Shown in pieces: positions 43,137 through 52,271 of a stretch of 64,000 nucleotides of DNA. Position numbers and translations under genes: made by a program. The stretch comes from CAWBRT01 sp050015355. Its GTDB lineage: Bacteria > Acidobacteriota > Terriglobia > Terriglobales > Acidobacteriaceae. The notes under the pieces were generated by a model. It saw only the letters and a program-made list of their open reading frames with translations. It was not told where the DNA came from and did no database searches. The DNA lies in contig JBEKBO010000003.1 in the NCBI GenBank assembly GCA_050015355.1, positions 1 to 64,000 of the forward strand. The letters are read 5' to 3'. Every line of letters begins with the position of its first letter. The first letter of the stretch is position 1.

Positions 43137-43592
43137 GCACGCCATTTATATTCAGTAGGCTTTGCCTCCATTGGCGGTGAACCAGTTGGTGCGGGAGATG
43201 CAGTGAGCACGCCATTTATATTCAGTAGGCTTTGCCTCCATTGGCGGTGAACCAGTTGGTGCGGGAGATGCAGTGAGCACGCCATCGGCATTTAGGCTCC
43301 GCTGGCGGTGAATCAACTGGAAAGGACCAGAGATACTGTATCCTTCGCTACGGGTGTCATCGTGAGGAGGTTCGCCGCTTTTACGAACCGACGTGACGAT
43401 CTATGCATTTCACCGAGCGCCACCCGAAGGCCGGGAAAAGCGTCGCCGAGTTCCTTCGCTGCGCTCAGGATTTCGCCTGCGGGCTCAGACGCCCGCAAAA
43501 CGGCTCAACCTCAGGGTGACACGCTGAAATAATCGCTCTTGGGATACACCAACCCTAACGCCGCTCTGGTACGGGAGATGCAGTGAACATGC
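43104..43592. repeat. Tandem array of the GerMN stop/murI start segment, last copy split by a repeat insertion
   Basis: Copies of GCGGTGAACCAGTTGGTGCG..CAGTGAGCACGCC begin at 43104, 43174 and 43244; the first two are identical 70-bp units. A fourth copy is cut in two: its left part is 43303-43319 (ending CTGG) and its right part 43563-43592 (starting CTGG and running into the murI start). Between them lies a family-2 element of about 240 bp with ends CCAGAGATACTGTATCC and GGGATACACC..GCTCTGG. CTGG on both sides fits a 4-bp target duplication. Confidence 0.85.
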
Positions 43593-44461
43593 CGGTGGAA
43601 AATTCGCGAGCCTCGGAAGTGCCCGCCGACATTGCGGAGGCGGCGGCCCACCACGACGGCAGGCCCAGGATCGCGGTTTTCGATTCCGGCTTTGGCGGAC
43701 TGACCGTACTGCGTTCCATAGTTTCGCTGGTGCCGAACGCAAGCTACCTTTATTTTGGGGATTCAGCCAGGCTGCCTTATGGCAACAAGTCTCGCGAAAC
43801 CGTCGCGCGCTATACGGTGCAGGCCGCGCAGTTCCTGGAAAAGTGCGGGGCGGAGATTCTGGTGATCGGCTGCAACACCGCCAGCTCGCTGGCTCTCTAC
43901 GACGTGAAGAGCGCAGTCGAGATCCCGGTCATAGGAGTGATCGAGCCCGGAGCGGACCATGCCGCCGAGTTGAGCCGTCACCGCGAGGCCATCGTGATTG
44001 CCACCGAAAACACGGTCGCCAGCCATGCTTATCAGCGCGCCCTGGCGCGCCGGGGATTCGCCACCTATGAAAAAGCCTGCCCGCTGCTGGTGCCGCTGGT
44101 CGAGGAAGGATGGACGGATCATCCGGTGACCGAGCAGATTGCGCGCATTTACGTCATCGAGGCTCTGCGCAGCGCTCCACCCAATACCGATGTGATGGTG
44201 TTGGGCTGCACTCATTACCCGCTGCTGCGTCCGCTGCTCCGCCGGGTGGTGCCGCAACGCATAGAGTTTGTCGATCCAGCCGACAGCACGGCGCAAGTGG
44301 TGGCGTCGCTGTTGAGTGGTTGCGAGCCAGGCGGCAACGGCGAGCCGGCGTTCCGCTTTTTCACCACCGACTCGGTTGAAAAATTCAAGCGCATGGTTCC
44401 GCTGTTTCTTGGCCGTGCGGTTGAGTGCGTCGAGCGCGTCGAGTTGGAGACGAAGGGATGA
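43583..44461 (+). CDS. murI: Glutamate racemase
   Basis: A 292-residue enzyme making D-glutamate for peptidoglycan. It has the two catalytic cysteines in VIGCNTAS and VLGCTHYPLL, plus IAVFDSGFGGLTVLR and YFGDSARLPYG near the N-terminus. An N-terminal extension of about 27 residues precedes the family start. The GTG at 43583 has GGGAG about 6-7 bases upstream and would overlap the ancestral GerMN stop (GTGA); an ATG follows two codons later. It was probably translationally coupled to GerMN before the insertion described at this junction. Confidence 0.94.
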   Translation: MNMPVENSRASEVPADIAEAAAHHDGRPRIAVFDSGFGGLTVLRSIVSLVPNASYLYFGDSARLPYGNKSRETVARYTVQAAQFLEKCGAEILVIGCNTASSLALYDVKSAVEIPVIGVIEPGADHAAELSRHREAIVIATENTVASHAYQRALARRGFATYEKACPLLVPLVEEGWTDHPVTEQIARIYVIEALRSAPPNTDVMVLGCTHYPLLRPLLRRVVPQRIEFVDPADSTAQVVASLLSGCEPGGNGEPAFRFFTTDSVEKFKRMVPLFLGRAVECVERVELETKG

Positions 44462-44495
44462 AGGCGCTGGCTCTGCCCCGGAAATTCAGCGATTA

Positions 44496-44645
44496 CTGTG
44501 TCATTCTGAGCGACCGCAGGGAGCGAAGAATCCCATCACGGCGTGTGGCTGAGGGACGTTCGAAGGATTTCATCGAAAAGCCTTGAGCCGCGCAGGGTGG
44601 GACAGTTTCATGGGATGCTTCGCTGCCGCTCAGCATGACAGCACA
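44496..44645. repeat. Imperfect inverted repeat, TGTCATTCTGAGCG type
   Basis: TGTCATTCTGAGCGACC opens the unit and CGCTCAGCATGACAG closes it. A second closing copy, GCGCTCAGCATGACA, lies at about 44660-44675. It fills the murI-rph gap together with the rph promoter. Confidence 0.55.
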
Positions 44646-44746
44646 GAGTTTGTTTTACTGCGCTCAGCATGACACTCTGAGTTATGTCACAAACTTTGGG
44701 GACACTGAACTGAATACAACTGCTAACAGGGATTGGAAACTCGTCC

Positions 44747-45487
44747 ATGATCTATCGCTCCGACAATCGCGCGCTCGACCAGATGCGCGCCGCAAATATC
44801 ACCCTCGACTTTATCCGCACCGCCGAAGGCTCCTGCCTGATCGAGTTCGGCAACACTCGCGTGATCTGCACTTGCTCGATCGAGGAAACCGTTCCAGGCT
44901 GGATGCGTAACCAGGGAAAAGGCTGGATCACCGGCGAGTACGGCATGCTGCCGCGCTCCACGCTGACCCGTTCGCCGCGCGAGAGCAGCCGGGGGCGCGT
45001 CGGCGGGCGGACCCATGAAATCCAGAGGCTGATCGGCCGTTCCATGCGCGCCGTGGTCGATATGGAGAAGCTCGGCGAGCGCACCCTTTGGATCGATTGC
45101 GATGTCATCCAGGCCGACGGGGGAACGCGCACTGCCTCGGTCACCGGCGGTTTTGTGGCCCTGGCGCTGGCGCTGGAGAAGCTGGTCTCGGCTGGAACTT
45201 TGAAGGCAGTGCCGCTGCGCGACCAGGTTGCAGCCGTGTCGGTGGGCATCGTGGACGGCGAGCCTATGCTCGACCTTGCCTACGAGGAAGACTCGCGCGC
45301 CGAAGTCGACATGAACTTCGTGATGACCGGCTCAAACCGTTTCATCGAATTGCAGGCGACGGCGGAACAGGTGCCCTTCAGCGACGATCAACTGGCACAG
45401 ATGACACGCCTGGCGCGTAAAGGGATCGGAGAGCTGCTGGCATTGCAGAAGAGCGTGCTGGACAGATTCAGGTCGCGATCCGCATAG
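44747..45487 (+). CDS. rph: Ribonuclease PH
   Basis: A 246-residue phosphorolytic 3'-to-5' exoribonuclease that trims tRNA precursors. Family blocks include GNTRVICTCSIEETVPGWMR, GWITGEYGMLPRST, GRTHEIQRLIGRSMRAVVD, the phosphate-binding LWIDCDVIQADGGTRTASVTGG and LAYEEDSRAEVDMNFVMTG. It is full length and starts at ATG 44747. It is probably transcribed from its own promoter, since a repeat separates it from murI. No rdgB follows. Confidence 0.97.
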   Translation: MIYRSDNRALDQMRAANITLDFIRTAEGSCLIEFGNTRVICTCSIEETVPGWMRNQGKGWITGEYGMLPRSTLTRSPRESSRGRVGGRTHEIQRLIGRSMRAVVDMEKLGERTLWIDCDVIQADGGTRTASVTGGFVALALALEKLVSAGTLKAVPLRDQVAAVSVGIVDGEPMLDLAYEEDSRAEVDMNFVMTGSNRFIELQATAEQVPFSDDQLAQMTRLARKGIGELLALQKSVLDRFRSRSA

Positions 45488-45841
45488 CCTTGCACCGCCT
45501 AGCGGCTGCGACATGAAAACATAGATGAGCCAAGCATAGCCCGGCCAGCAATTCTGTTGATCGCTGCTATCAAAATTTTGCGTTTTGTTTGCGGCGGGCG
45601 CGGGACTAGAGTTCTCCACCAATGCAGTAAACCTGTTGTATCGCTCATTGTGGGGATGGCGGGTGCGGCGAGTCCGACATAGACGGACGTTGTTCATTCG
45701 CGAGCCAGGAGGATGTAAGCGGTTCGGCGATGTCAGCAGCGCTACAGCACAACATTGCGTGCCTCGCACTATGGAGTGTGAGGCTTTTTTCTTGGCAGGC
45801 ACATTCGCCGGTTTCGTAAATCGGTGTTAGAGCAAACGAGG
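45488..45841. other. Spacer after rph
   Basis: About 350 bp with no supportable gene; frames here have poor composition. It ends in the repeat cluster that starts near 45842. Confidence 0.45.
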
Positions 45842-45856
45842 CATCCCCTCAGGGGC

Positions 45857-46026
45857 GTCATCCTGAGGTCGCGCCGGTTTTGCGCAAGCGAAGGATCTGC
45901 TTTATTTCAGCACGCGCAAACAGCAGATCCTTCGCTCTCCACCCCAGCAACGGCAAAAGCGGCCGTCGCCGGGGACCCCGGCTGCGCTCAGGATGACACC
46001 TCTGAAGACAGTTTTTCAGCAGCCTG
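45857..46026. repeat. Family-1 element lying inside a family-3 repeat
   Basis: GTCATCCTGAGGTCGCGCCG through CTCAGGATGACACCTC to AGTTTTTCAGCAGCC is almost identical to 63097-63268. Remnants of the host family-3 repeat, CCCTCAGGGGC on the left and TGAAGCCGCGCCCCTTGAGA on the right, flank it; the left terminal repeat is lost. It contains a short family-4 hairpin at 45942-45979. Confidence 0.8.
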
Positions 46027-46117
46027 TGAAGCCGCGCCCCTTGAGAGAACTATTTAGAAACTAGGCTGTAGAGCAACCCGCGCCAACCACCCGCGAGCTG
46101 GTTTTGTCGCCTGAAAA

Positions 46118-46160
46118 CAAAAGAGGCCGGCTGTTGCCGACCCCTTTGCTTTTGGCGAAA
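46118..46160 (-). terminator. Probable terminator of citrate synthase
   Basis: AAAAGAGGCCGGC, loop TGTT, GCCGACCCCTTTGCTTTT. The core stem pairs with one mismatch, with an A/T-rich base on both sides. It lies just past the minus-strand stop at 46167. Confidence 0.6.
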
Positions 46161-46166
46161 CACCGA

Positions 46167-47306
46167 TTAGCTGCGTTCTTCGATCTGCGTGTACTTGTTC
46201 GGATACACCGGTCCGATGTACTCGGCGCGCGGACGGATGAGGCGATTGTCGGCGAGCTGCTCCATCACGTGCGCGGTCCATCCCGCGACTCGCGAAACCG
46301 CAAAAATCGGGGTGAACAGGTCAACATCGATGCCCAGCGTATGGTAGGTTGAGGCCGAATAGAAGTCGACGTTGGCGTTCAGCTTCTTCTCGGCATTGAT
46401 GAACTCTTCGATGCGCCGCGAGTAATCGAACCACTTGGTCTGCCCGCTCGAATATCCCAGGTCGCGAGACATTTGACGAAGATGGGTGGCGCGCGGGTCT
46501 TCGGTGGTGTACACGCGATGCCCGAAGCCGGGCACCTTGGCCTTTTGCGCCAGCATGCCCTTGACGTAATCGACCGGATCGGCCCCGTTACGGTCGATAT
46601 CCTCAAGTATGGCGAACACGGCTTCGTTGGCGCCGCCGTGCAGCGGCCCCTTCAGCGCGCCAATGGCCGAGGTGATGGCCGAATGCATGTCGGACAAGGT
46701 GGCGGCGGTTACACGCGCCGCGAAGGTCGAGGCGTTCCATTCGTGGTCGGCATGCAGGATGAGAGCGATGTCGAGCGCGCGAGTCGCGGTTTCGCTCGGC
46801 AGTTCGCCGTTCAGCATCAGCAGGAAGTTTCCGGCATGCGACAAGGAACGGTCGGGCTCAATGAGTGGCTTGCCCTTGCGGATGCGGTCGTAGGCCGCCA
46901 CAATCATGGCCAATTGCGACGTCAGCCGAATGGACTTGCGCAGGTTCGCCCCGGCATCGTTGGCTCTTTCCTCGGGATCGAACAGCGCCAGCGAGGAAAC
47001 GATGCTGCGCAGCACGTCCATGGGCAGTGCGTGTTTGGGCGCTTGCCGGATCAAGCTGATGATTTGCGCATCCAGTTTGCGCTCGCGCACGAGAAAAAGG
47101 TTGAACTCCTGGAGTTCGGTGCGCGTCGGCAGCTTGCCAAACCAAAGCAGATACGTGACTTCTTCAAAGGTGGAGTGGTCGGCCAGATCGTGAATGTCGA
47201 TTCCACGATAGGCCAATATTCCTTTATCACCGTCGATATAGCAGATACCGGAACTACCCGCGATTACGTCTTCTAAACCGCTGCTGGGCTGCGTGGTCGT
47301 GGACAT
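46167..47306 (-). CDS. gltA: Citrate synthase (or 2-methylcitrate synthase)
   Basis: A 379-residue enzyme condensing oxaloacetate with acetyl-CoA (or propionyl-CoA). The catalytic residues are His 223 (GPLHGGANEAV), His 263 (GFGHRVY) and Asp 314 (NVDFYSAS). The short N-terminus (SSGICYIDGDKGILAYRGIDIHDLA) places it in the Gram-positive/archaeal-like small type I class, which includes methylcitrate synthases. No prp genes are nearby, so citrate synthase is the default. It is monocistronic, with a terminator. Confidence 0.93.
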   Translation of the reverse strand: MSTTTQPSSGLEDVIAGSSGICYIDGDKGILAYRGIDIHDLADHSTFEEVTYLLWFGKLPTRTELQEFNLFLVRERKLDAQIISLIRQAPKHALPMDVLRSIVSSLALFDPEERANDAGANLRKSIRLTSQLAMIVAAYDRIRKGKPLIEPDRSLSHAGNFLLMLNGELPSETATRALDIALILHADHEWNASTFAARVTAATLSDMHSAITSAIGALKGPLHGGANEAVFAILEDIDRNGADPVDYVKGMLAQKAKVPGFGHRVYTTEDPRATHLRQMSRDLGYSSGQTKWFDYSRRIEEFINAEKKLNANVDFYSASTYHTLGIDVDLFTPIFAVSRVAGWTAHVMEQLADNRLIRPRAEYIGPVYPNKYTQIEERS

Positions 47307-47898
47307 AGAGTCCCTCCCGGAATCAGTGGATTGGGTTGGCGGACGCGCACCCCACGCGTCGCCTGTTGCAGCAATGTCCCCGTTATTTAGATGCTCCGGC
47401 AGCTTCCGGCGTTCTCAACTGCAGACGGTTTGGTTGATTTCAGGCCATTTCGCCGAGGAGTCCGGGGTCTGGGACGCCCCTGGCGGACTGGCAAGCAGCG
47501 GACCGCCCGGCGGTAACAGGTGATATGGGAACGACTTTTTCAACAGCTACGGGAATTCTCGACAGTTGCACTCTACAAAGCTTCAAGGCGGTCGGTTCGC
47601 ATCAGCAGCTCTCTACTGTAGGTCCCCTTGTGAACCAACTAGGCGATGTGAGGCCGCTCTGGACAACCCCGTTTCGCACTGTTGAATCAGTTCCGTCCAG
47701 CTGCTGATCGCAGCCAGATAGGAAGGTACATGGGAAGAAAGCCGTTGTGAATCCGCCCATGAGAATCATCTGCAAGATGTTGTTGCTGTGATCGGTATGG
47801 TTTTTCCGCCGATTATGCCCAAGCTCAAACCCTAAAGAAACAAATCGTATGACATGGTCGGTCATGTCACCGGTAATACGGTAATAAGGAGACAAGTC
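47307..47898. other. Divergent spacer between citrate synthase and cupin gene
   Basis: About 590 bp without a supportable gene on either strand. It should hold two divergent promoters. I see no strong palindrome or repeat-family sequence. Confidence 0.5.
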
Positions 47899-48303
47899 AT
47901 GAAGAATCCACGCCGCATGTTTCTGGAAATTCTGTTCGCAACTGTGGTTTTGTTCTTTGTCACGGGGACTGCCCTGGCACAAGACGTCTTGAAAGTGGAC
48001 GGAGGGACGGAGACCCACATAGTACTACTCGAAAATGCCAACGTTCGTGTGCTTGACATTCGACTGCAACCGGGACAGAAAATCGCGATGCATTCGCATC
48101 CTGCTAACGTCGTCTATTTCCAAACGGATGCCAAGCTTAAGTTTACCTTCCCTGACGGGACAACCGTAGAACGCGAGGGCAAGGCGGGGCAGTCACTGTG
48201 GAGTGAGGCAGTGACACACGCCGTAGAAAACGTGGGCACTACCGAAACTCATCTTGTGCAAATCGAGGAGCTAAAGGAAGCAGCCGCGCCCGCAAAGGAA
48301 TAG
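47899..48303 (+). CDS. Exported cupin-domain protein
   Basis: A 134-residue precursor. The signal peptide is MFLEILFATVVLFFVTGTALA. The mature part is a single cupin barrel (VRVLDIRLQPGQKIAMHSHPANVVYFQTDAKLKF, then a second motif with AVTHAVENVG). HSHP gives two metal-binding His residues, with a further His in THAVENVG, but the usual Glu is less clear. The reaction is unknown. The ATG at 47899 has AAGGAG seven bases upstream. It ends in a clear terminator and has no partner gene. Confidence 0.8.
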   Translation: MKNPRRMFLEILFATVVLFFVTGTALAQDVLKVDGGTETHIVLLENANVRVLDIRLQPGQKIAMHSHPANVVYFQTDAKLKFTFPDGTTVEREGKAGQSLWSEAVTHAVENVGTTETHLVQIEELKEAAAPAKE

Positions 48304-48357
48304 GCCAACTGAAGGAAGAGGCCTGCTAGTGCAGGCTATTCGTTTTGAGGACGGATG

Positions 48358-48393
48358 GCCCACCCAACGTGGTTTTCGTTGGGTGGGGCTTTT
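48358..48393 (+). terminator. Rho-independent terminator of the cupin gene
   Basis: CCCACCCAACG pairs with CGTTGGGTGGG across a 7-base loop, then GCTTTT. A smaller hairpin (GCCTGC TAGT GCAGGC) lies just before it. Confidence 0.85.
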
Positions 48394-48494
48394 GTGCCCA
48401 CGCAAGGAGCCATACACTACCTAGTCAACTACCCACCCTAGCAGCGGAAGGCAGGGCGGGCCACCCTCCAGCCAGCTTGAATTTGTCGTGAGGA

Positions 48495-49040
48495 CTAATG
48501 CAGAGCCAGCCCGGTCACCGCAACTATGAGTCCGATGGCCGCCGCCACGAATCCGGCTCCCCAGAAAATGCGTTTGCGCGTCAGCAGGGTAATTGAGGTG
48601 ACGACCAGGGCGACTTCCAGAAAGCTTTCAGCGAGATCGAAGCGGTCGGCGCGCCTGCGCTCGACCTCCATCTCTTTCTCCAGCTTGCGGGCTTCAGTCT
48701 TAATCTCATCCTGGCGGCCGGCGAAGCCCCCGATTGCATCCTGGTATTTACGTTTCAGCGCTTCGGTATCCGGGTGCTTGAACTCTGAAATCTTCAGCAA
48801 ATCCAGGAACAGCTCGGTCGTCTGCCGCTGGGTGTTCTTCGCCTGATAATAGGCCCAGGTATCGGTTACGCGATTCTGCAAGATGATTTCTTCGGTGTGG
48901 GCCCGGTGACCCAGCACGGAAACGGCGGCCACAAACACCGCCAGTATTGCCATCGTCAGGCTCACGGGCGCAAGCCGTGATTCATGCCCCTGCTCAGCCC
49001 TCTCTTGTAACTCCTGCATCTCCTCTGGAGAAGAAGTCAT
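48495..49040 (-). CDS. DUF4337 membrane protein
   Basis: A 181-residue protein with one membrane helix near residues 27-44 (LTMAILAVFVAAVSVLGH) and two near the C-terminus (FLEVALVVTSITLLT and GAGFVAAAIGLIVAVTGLAL). Between them is a long charged, coiled-coil-prone region (NTQRQTTELFLDLLKISE to EARKLEKEMEVERRRADRFD). This is the DUF4337 pattern; function is unknown. The ATG at 49040 has GGAGG close upstream. It is monocistronic. Confidence 0.82.
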   Translation of the reverse strand: MTSSPEEMQELQERAEQGHESRLAPVSLTMAILAVFVAAVSVLGHRAHTEEIILQNRVTDTWAYYQAKNTQRQTTELFLDLLKISEFKHPDTEALKRKYQDAIGGFAGRQDEIKTEARKLEKEMEVERRRADRFDLAESFLEVALVVTSITLLTRKRIFWGAGFVAAAIGLIVAVTGLALH

Positions 49041-49313
49041 GATGCCTCCGTCGCATTTTTGTGACACTCGCGTGTCCACCCCCCGGCGTCTCCCATAGTA
49101 AAGGCGCAGGCCCCGGCGTGGAAAGAGGCTTTGCGCCCGTTAGACAACGGCGGGCGAACGTGGGGGACCCGTGCGTCTTACGCCCGCTACGCGGGCTGGA
49201 ACCACGCGAATTTCACGTCTACCCCAGGCTTACGCCGTGGGGCTACCGTCTTTTGCCCGCTACGCGGGCTGGCGCGGCGAACACGTGCGAACTACCCCAC
49301 GTTAGCCCAGTCA

Positions 49314-49344
49314 CCCCAACGAGCCGAGCCTCGTCGGGGACCCC
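49314..49344. repeat. Short hairpin repeat (family 4)
   Basis: CCCCAACGAG, a short loop, CTCGTCGGGG, then ACCCC. The stem ACGAG/CTCGT differs from other copies while the flanks are constant. Confidence 0.7.
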
Positions 49345-49572
49345 GACACGGGCGAACGTGGGGCACCATCGGGCAGGGTTCGACCCGGTGGGCCGCGGGC
49401 TTCGGGTGCTCAATCCGCCCGCCGCGGCGAGGGCTACTCCATTTCGAAGATCGGCTCTTTTAAGTCGCTGGCTTACGCCCCATAGGCTTTTCGCATCCGC
49501 TTCCAACTCACTGAGGGCTTTGTGTATCATCGGTTAAGGGAGATAATGTTTCGCTTAGAGGAAACGGCGAAT

Positions 49573-49652
49573 TCCCTCAGGGGCTAAAGCCCGAATTCTT
49601 GTTATCACTGGACGGCGCGGCTGAAGCCGCGCCCCTCCAAGGAACCATTTAT
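49573..49652. repeat. Family-3 repeat, uninterrupted copy
   Basis: CCCTCAGGGGCTAAAGCCCG, then GGACGGCGCGGCTGAAGCCG and CGCCCCTCCAAGGAACCATT. The centre GGCGCGGCT-GA-AGCCGCGCC is a perfect palindrome. This is the reference form for the interrupted copies at 40966, 54121 and 63012. Confidence 0.8.
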
Positions 49653-49680
49653 TTTTCGGACGATTGCGTAAACTAGGCAA

Positions 49681-50322
49681 ATGCCGACAGCGTACAACGT
49701 AATAACGATTGAACGGGAGTACGGGGCCGGCGGAAGTGTGATCGCCGCCAAGCTGGCGGAGCGTCTTGGATGGAAGCTCTACGACCAGGAACTGACGGCC
49801 GATATCGCGCGCATCGCGCAAGTGGATCGGGAGGTGGTTGCCCGGTGCGACGAGCAGTGCGATCCCCTGCTCTACCGGCTTGCCAAAGTATTCTGGCGCG
49901 GCAGTTATGAGCGCATGCTGCCCATGCCTGAAGACCGCGTCTTCGATACCGACTCGATGGTCGCGCTGGCGCAGCAACTCATCGAAGATGCCGCTAACCG
50001 GGGCCGTTGTGTGATTGTCGGCCGCGGTTCCCCTTACATTCTCCGCAATCGCAAGGACCGCTTCTCGGTATTCCTCTACGCCTCCCGCGAACTCAAGATT
50101 CAACGCGCAGTGGCGCAGAAGATGTCCGAACAGGAGGCGACGGAACTGGTCGACACCATCGATCTGGAACGCGCCACGTTCGTCAAGCGCTATTTTGGCA
50201 AAGACTGGCCGTCTCGCGATCTTTACAATCTCATGCTCAACACGGCGTGCGGATACGAGACCTCGGTGGATCTCATACTGCAAGCCATGGAAATAACCGC
50301 CGGGCTTTCTCTCGCCAAGTAA
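49681..50322 (+). CDS. Cytidylate kinase-like family protein
   Basis: A 213-residue P-loop protein. The N-terminal VITIEREYGAGGSVIAAKLAERLGWKLYDQEL is the diagnostic start of the cytidylate-kinase-like (Cmk2) group. CVIVGRGSPYILRNRKDRFSVFLYA and RATFVKRYFGKDWPSRDLYNLMLNT follow. It lacks the classical CMP-binding insertion of housekeeping Cmk, and its substrate is not known. The ATG is followed directly by this motif. The hemerythrin gene lies 41 bp downstream, so they may be co-transcribed. Confidence 0.85.
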   Translation: MPTAYNVITIEREYGAGGSVIAAKLAERLGWKLYDQELTADIARIAQVDREVVARCDEQCDPLLYRLAKVFWRGSYERMLPMPEDRVFDTDSMVALAQQLIEDAANRGRCVIVGRGSPYILRNRKDRFSVFLYASRELKIQRAVAQKMSEQEATELVDTIDLERATFVKRYFGKDWPSRDLYNLMLNTACGYETSVDLILQAMEITAGLSLAK

Positions 50323-50363
50323 ACGCTCGCCAAGTGAAATCCCGCCAACCGATGGGAGATCGT

Positions 50364-51068
50364 ATGAAAACACCAGGCGAAGAGCGGCGCTTATTCGTGA
50401 AGCGCGCCGGCGCGGCCCTGTTCGGCGCGGCATTCTATGCGCCGGCTCTGGCCGCGCAGTCGGCGGCTCCCACGGCAAAAGAAAAGACAGCCGAAGAGGT
50501 CTCCCCAACCGAAGACCTGATGCGCGAACACGGCGTGCTGAATCGCATTCTGCTGATTTACGACGAGATCGCGCGGCGCATCGTCGCCCGCAAGGATTAC
50601 GATCCGAAGGTGGTGACCGCGTCCGCCGACATTATCAGCAAATTCATCGAGCAATATCACGAGAAACTCGAGGAAAACTACCTTTTCCCGCGATTCATTC
50701 AAGCCGGCAGGCTGACCGATCTGGTTCAGGTTCTTCTCATCCAGCACGCCGCCGGACGTGACGTAACCGCGCGCATCCTGCAACTCGCCAACGCCAGGAC
50801 GCAACCTGAACGCGCACACCTGCGCAACGCCCTGCACTCGTTCGTTCGCATGTACCGCCCGCACGAAACACACGAGGATACGGTGCTGTTTCCGGAGTTG
50901 CACCACATCGTCTCGCAACATGAATTCGATTCGCTGGGGGAGGAGTTCGAAAACCAGGAGCGGAAGTTATTCGGTGCAGACGGCTTCGAAAAGATGGTTT
51001 CGCAAGTCGGCGGGCTCGAAAAGCAACTGGGCATATTCGACCTCGCGCAGTTCACGCCGACATCGTAA
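50364..51068 (+). CDS. Exported hemerythrin HHE-domain protein
   Basis: A 234-residue protein. The N-terminus ERRLFVKRAGAALFGAAFYAPALAA looks like a twin-arginine-type signal without a perfect RR, so export folded with iron is possible. The HHE domain shows MREHGVLNRIL, YHEKLEENYLFPRF, IQHAAGRDV and the HETHEDTVLFPELHHIV cluster, enough His and Glu for a di-iron site that binds O2, NO or senses redox state. The ATG at 50364 has GGGAG five bases upstream. The gene before is 41 bp away. Confidence 0.88.
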   Translation: MKTPGEERRLFVKRAGAALFGAAFYAPALAAQSAAPTAKEKTAEEVSPTEDLMREHGVLNRILLIYDEIARRIVARKDYDPKVVTASADIISKFIEQYHEKLEENYLFPRFIQAGRLTDLVQVLLIQHAAGRDVTARILQLANARTQPERAHLRNALHSFVRMYRPHETHEDTVLFPELHHIVSQHEFDSLGEEFENQERKLFGADGFEKMVSQVGGLEKQLGIFDLAQFTPTS

Positions 51069-51217
51069 GCGGTTTGTATTGTGGCCTCGCCCCGTCAGAT
51101 GACACAAATTTGACAATGTAATGACGTAAAGAAAAGTTCCTTCAGTTCACGTCCAACATCCAAATTGTTATTGTTTATCAGGCAGACGCTTCTTCTGTCC
51201 CGAGAGAAGGGTTCGAT

Positions 51218-52267
51218 ATGCGAATTGCCGGAGTCGCAAGCGCTTTCCCCAGGCGATATTTCAGACAGCAAGAGATTACAGCGGCGCTGAAGCAGCGCTG
51301 GGCCGATAAACTCGAAAATCCGGATGTTCTGGAACGCCTTCTCTCCAGGGTCGGGGTCGAGGCCCGGCACCTGGCGCTGCCTATCGAAGCTTACGACGGC
51401 CTGACGAGCTGGGGAAAAGCCAATGACGCCTGGATCGAAGTCTCCGAGGAGCTCGCCGAGCAGGCTTTGTGCAAGGCGCTAACCCGCGCGGGACTTTCCG
51501 TAAAGGATCTCGGGGCGATCTTCTTCGTTTCGGTGACCGGGATCGCCAGTCCATCGATCGACGCACGCCTGGTGAACCGGATGGGCTTGCCCACCTCGAT
51601 CAAGCGAGTTCCTATTTTTGGTCTGGGCTGCGTGGCCGGAGCGGCTGGCATAGCGCGCGCCGCCGACTACGTGCGCGCCTATCCCACGCAATGTGCTGCT
51701 CTGGTTTCAGTGGAGCTATGCTCGCTCACCTGGCAGCGGGACGATCTTTCGGCCGCGAATATGATTTCATCGGGCCTGTTCGGCGATGGCGCGGCTGCGG
51801 TGGTGGTTGCCGGAGCGGAAGTCGAGGCGGGCGGCCCGCGGGTTTTGTGCTCTCGTTCTTCTTTTTATCCCGGGACGCAGGATGTGATGGGCTGGGCCGT
51901 GTCGGAAAAGGGCTTCCGCATTGTGCTCTCGCAGGATGTCCCGCGCATGGTCTACGACCACCTGGCGAGCGATGTGGAAGGCTTCCTGGCCGACAATGGT
52001 CTTAACCGGGCCGACATTCAAAGCTGGATCATGCACACTGGCGGTCCCAAGATCCTTGAAGCCATGGAGGATGCCTTGCACCTGCCGGCCGGCGCGCTGG
52101 ACGCCTCTTGGGAATCGCTTCGCAAGGTCGGTAATCTGTCGTCGGCTTCCGTGCTGGTGGTGCTTGAAGATTTCATGAATGCGCGTCGCCCCGCGGCGGA
52201 CAGTTACGGCTTGCTGGCGGCGATGGGACCAGGCTTCTGCTCCGAGCTTGTGCTGTTGCGTTGGTAA
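51218..52267 (+). CDS. Type III polyketide synthase (chalcone synthase family)
   Basis: A 349-residue homodimeric ketosynthase that extends an acyl-CoA with malonyl-CoA and cyclises it. The catalytic triad is visible as Cys 138 (FGLGCVAGAAG), His 273 (WIMHTGGPKIL) and Asn 306 (VGNLSSASVL). The family end is LLAAMGPGFCSELVLLRW. It resembles bacterial alkylpyrone/alkylresorcinol synthases more than plant enzymes; starter and ring type are not predictable. The ATG has GAAGGG upstream. An FAD oxidoreductase starts 4 bp after its stop, so the two are co-translated and the second probably tailors the product. Confidence 0.95.
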   Translation: MRIAGVASAFPRRYFRQQEITAALKQRWADKLENPDVLERLLSRVGVEARHLALPIEAYDGLTSWGKANDAWIEVSEELAEQALCKALTRAGLSVKDLGAIFFVSVTGIASPSIDARLVNRMGLPTSIKRVPIFGLGCVAGAAGIARAADYVRAYPTQCAALVSVELCSLTWQRDDLSAANMISSGLFGDGAAAVVVAGAEVEAGGPRVLCSRSSFYPGTQDVMGWAVSEKGFRIVLSQDVPRMVYDHLASDVEGFLADNGLNRADIQSWIMHTGGPKILEAMEDALHLPAGALDASWESLRKVGNLSSASVLVVLEDFMNARRPAADSYGLLAAMGPGFCSELVLLRW

Positions 52268-52271
52268 AGCG

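Larger units (their letters stand above)
49130..49680. repeat. Repeat-rich spacer
   Basis: No gene. CGCCCGCTACGCGGGCTGG (near 49180) and TGCCCGCTACGCGGGCTGG (near 49255) are two copies of one palindrome. A family-4 hairpin lies at 49314-49344 and an uninterrupted family-3 unit at 49573-49652. Frames here give Arg/Ala-rich junk. Confidence 0.7.

Noticed and set aside
43104..43302. Possible CRISPR-like array
   Set aside because: The repeats are contiguous 70-bp duplications of coding sequence without distinct spacers, and no cas gene is near.
45332..45830. Open frames on both strands after rph
   Set aside because: Poor composition, partial overlap with rph and no homology; treated as spacer.
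49131..49537. Plus- and minus-strand frames of 95-158 codons in the 49-kb spacer
   Set aside because: They translate dispersed palindromes, and similar text occurs at other spacers; no ribosome site.
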